Source of the DNA: Sphingomonas sp.
Lineage (GTDB): Bacteria; Pseudomonadota; Alphaproteobacteria; Sphingomonadales; Sphingomonadaceae
Length of the DNA stretch: 64,000 nt
Direction: 5' to 3'
Assembly: GCF_017745215.1 (NCBI RefSeq)
Contig: NZ_JAGHZV010000018.1
Coordinates: 1-64,000 of the forward strand
Shown here: one piece after another, positions 62,641 to 64,000 of the stretch
Layout of the letters: each line of letters begins with the position of its first letter
Numbering within the stretch: position 1 is the first letter of the stretch
Notes under the pieces: generated by a model
What the model was told of the DNA's origin: nothing
The model's database searches: none
Seen by the model: only the letters and a program-made list of their open reading frames with translations
Translations under genes and position numbers: made by a program

Positions 62641-64000
62641 ATGACGATTATACTGCCAGTATCGAGGCGGGGGCTGATCATCGGAGGCGCCGCGGGGGTC
62701 GCGGGCGTCGCCGCCTATCTCGCGCTGCCGATGCGCGGCGGCTCGGTCCAGGCCCAGCCCACACCGACGCTCGCCGATACGATCCTGCTTCGCGAGGCGC
62801 AGGACATCCGCGACGACCGCATCGGCTCCGGCATCTCGCCCGACGGCCGCGCGAAGCTGCCGCTCGGCCCGCACGGCAAGCGCTTCTGGCTCGACACGCA
62901 GAACGGCAACGACCACGCCAAGGGCAACAGCCCCGACGCTGCCTTCCGCACCGAGGCCAAGGCCTATGAACATTGGGGCGCCGGCGACCAGTTGATGATC
63001 GCGAGCGGATCGACGCTCACCACCCCGGCGCCCGACCTGCGCACGCTCGCGGCGTTCGACCGGCGCTTCCCCACCGTGATCCAGAGCTACGACCGCCGCC
63101 GCCCGGCCGACGAGAGCGGCCATGGCCTGCTCGCCAACCAGGTCGCCTATCGCGGCGAGAAGCCGATGGTCGGCGCCAACATGAAGTCCGACGGCAACCG
63201 CAACTTCGCGATCCGCGGCATCACCTTCGACCATGTCCAGACGCTCCAGCATCTCAAATACGGCTTCCACGTCGGGATCGACTGGCTGCTGGTCGAGCAA
63301 TGCGCCTTCCTCGCCGCGAGCCTGACGCTCAATGCGCTGCGGCCGTGCGAGGGCCACATCATCCGGCAGTGCGCCTTCTTCGGCCAATGGGACCCGAGCG
63401 AGCGGCCGCAGGGGATCTTCACCAAGAAGGTCACGGGCACGACGATCGAGGACTGTGTCTTCTTCCACTGCGGCTGGCGCGACGGGCTCGAGCGCTCGGC
63501 GGCGAAGGAGCTGGGCGGGCCGACGATCTTCAACCACGGCCTCTATTGCGCGGTCGAATCGTCGGGGATGCTGCGCCGCTCGGTGTTCCTCTCGCCCTCG
63601 AGCCACGGCGCGCAGCTGCGCGGCGACTGGGCGAGCCACGACAATATCTTCATCGATTGCCCGCTCGCGCTCCAGCACGGCGGCGGGCGGCGCTATGCGC
63701 AGGAAGCGCCGAACGGCGTGACCGCGCATTGCTATCGCAACATCGTCACCGTCGCCGAGGACATCACGCCTTCGCTGCCGCGCGGCTTCGGCATCGAAGT
63801 GCTCAACACCAGGCCCGGCAGCCTGGTCGAGCAATGCCTCGTCGTCGGCCCCGGTACCCAGGTCTCCAAGCCGCGCAACGCCTTCGCCGCCTCGGCGCTG
63901 CCCGGGCCCGAATATGAGCCCAACCCGACGATCATCCAGTTCGCGCGCAACACCAATGCCTGGTCGAACCGCAAGATCACCCAGTCGCCCGGCGGCGACA
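62641..64000 (+). CDS. Tat-exported right-handed beta-helix protein, cut by window end
   Basis: At least 453 residues, open to the last base; the ORF track does not list it. Starts MTIILPVSRRGLIIGGAAGVAG, a twin-arginine signal with hydrophobic core. Mature part contains FWLDTQNGNDHAKGNSPDAAF, like right-handed beta-helix proteins, then repeated short strands (AIRGITFDHVQ; IDWLLVEQCAF; HIIRQCAFFGQW; TIEDCVFFHCGW; GMLRRSVFLSPS). Such proteins are often polysaccharide lyases or epimerases. Divergent from the polymerase gene, so its substrate may be the same exopolysaccharide. Confidence 0.85.
   Translation, partial: MTIILPVSRRGLIIGGAAGVAGVAAYLALPMRGGSVQAQPTPTLADTILLREAQDIRDDRIGSGISPDGRAKLPLGPHGKRFWLDTQNGNDHAKGNSPDAAFRTEAKAYEHWGAGDQLMIASGSTLTTPAPDLRTLAAFDRRFPTVIQSYDRRRPADESGHGLLANQVAYRGEKPMVGANMKSDGNRNFAIRGITFDHVQTLQHLKYGFHVGIDWLLVEQCAFLAASLTLNALRPCEGHIIRQCAFFGQWDPSERPQGIFTKKVTGTTIEDCVFFHCGWRDGLERSAAKELGGPTIFNHGLYCAVESSGMLRRSVFLSPSSHGAQLRGDWASHDNIFIDCPLALQHGGGRRYAQEAPNGVTAHCYRNIVTVAEDITPSLPRGFGIEVLNTRPGSLVEQCLVVGPGTQVSKPRNAFAASALPGPEYEPNPTIIQFARNTNAWSNRKITQSPGGD

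Overview
The window is ordinary, dense, high-GC chromosome from a sphingomonad-like alphaproteobacterium (Sphingomonas or a close relative). Evidence from the sequence: an alpha-type SspB next to hisB, an ATP12 assembly chaperone, a CYP153-like P450, extensin-like and SleB-like cell wall proteins, a glucose-fructose oxidoreductase like that of Zymomonas, and several families of short palindromic intergenic repeats. No tRNA, rRNA, CRISPR array, prophage or insertion sequence was recognised. Start codons were chosen from Shine-Dalgarno spacing and signal peptides, so many CDS begin inside the longer ORFs of the track. One CDS (62641 to the window end) is absent from the track, and one (the O-antigen ligase family protein) appears to start upstream of the track start at an ATC codon.

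Layout. 1-10 kb: a large palindrome, periplasmic cyclophilin, queA, SEC-C protein, EF-hand protein, CDF metal exporter, HAD phosphatase, MarR-GNAT fusion, cupin, tgt, SleB-like hydrolase. 10-16 kb: recN, bamD, manA, and small exported proteins. 16-23 kb: a GDT1/TMEM165-type Mn exporter under a yybP-ykoY-like riboswitch, crcB, a compact rluC-HAD-membrane-ATP12 operon, gmk, tandem small paralogues, fumC. 23-28 kb: sspB and the his operon hisB-yciI-hisH-hisA-(membrane)-hisF-(small exported)-hisE-hinT. 28-41 kb: amino acid permease, adenosine kinase, EI24 protein, Sel1 protein, queG, an ABC-2 exporter, CYP153-like P450, msrB, CHAP protein. 41-47.6 kb: extensin-like and NUDIX genes, then gfo-gntP-gluconolactonase on the minus strand, divergent from a GH10 xylanase with a LacI-type operator between them. 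47.7-51.2 kb: an OmpR-type two-component pair and a dicarboxylate/amino acid symporter. 51.5-64 kb: nucleotide-sugar and exopolysaccharide genes (ugd, UDP-glucuronate 4-epimerase, polyprenyl glycosylphosphotransferase, GT2, sulfotransferase, O-antigen ligase family protein, Tat-exported beta-helix protein) plus a likely exosortase-V-associated small membrane protein.

How the genes work together: (i) Gfo, gluconolactonase and GntP form a plausible path in which sugar is oxidised in the periplasm to a lactone, hydrolysed to an acid and imported, next to an exported xylanase. (ii) Ugd and the epimerase would supply UDP-glucuronate and UDP-galacturonate to the polysaccharide genes downstream. (iii) queA, tgt and queG, three queuosine genes, lie within 35 kb but not in one operon.

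The most unusual content is between genes. There are four repeat families: A, a long palindrome with interchangeable side hairpins, 3 copies including one perfect 81-bp inverted repeat; B, double hairpins with GAAA loops, 6 copies; C, G/C-rich elements whose terminal repeats differ between copies yet match within a copy, 3 copies, one of which supplies the hisA Shine-Dalgarno; and D, a 151-bp element in two inverted copies of identical length with conserved ends and a diverged centre. No single novel system could be demonstrated from the sequence alone.
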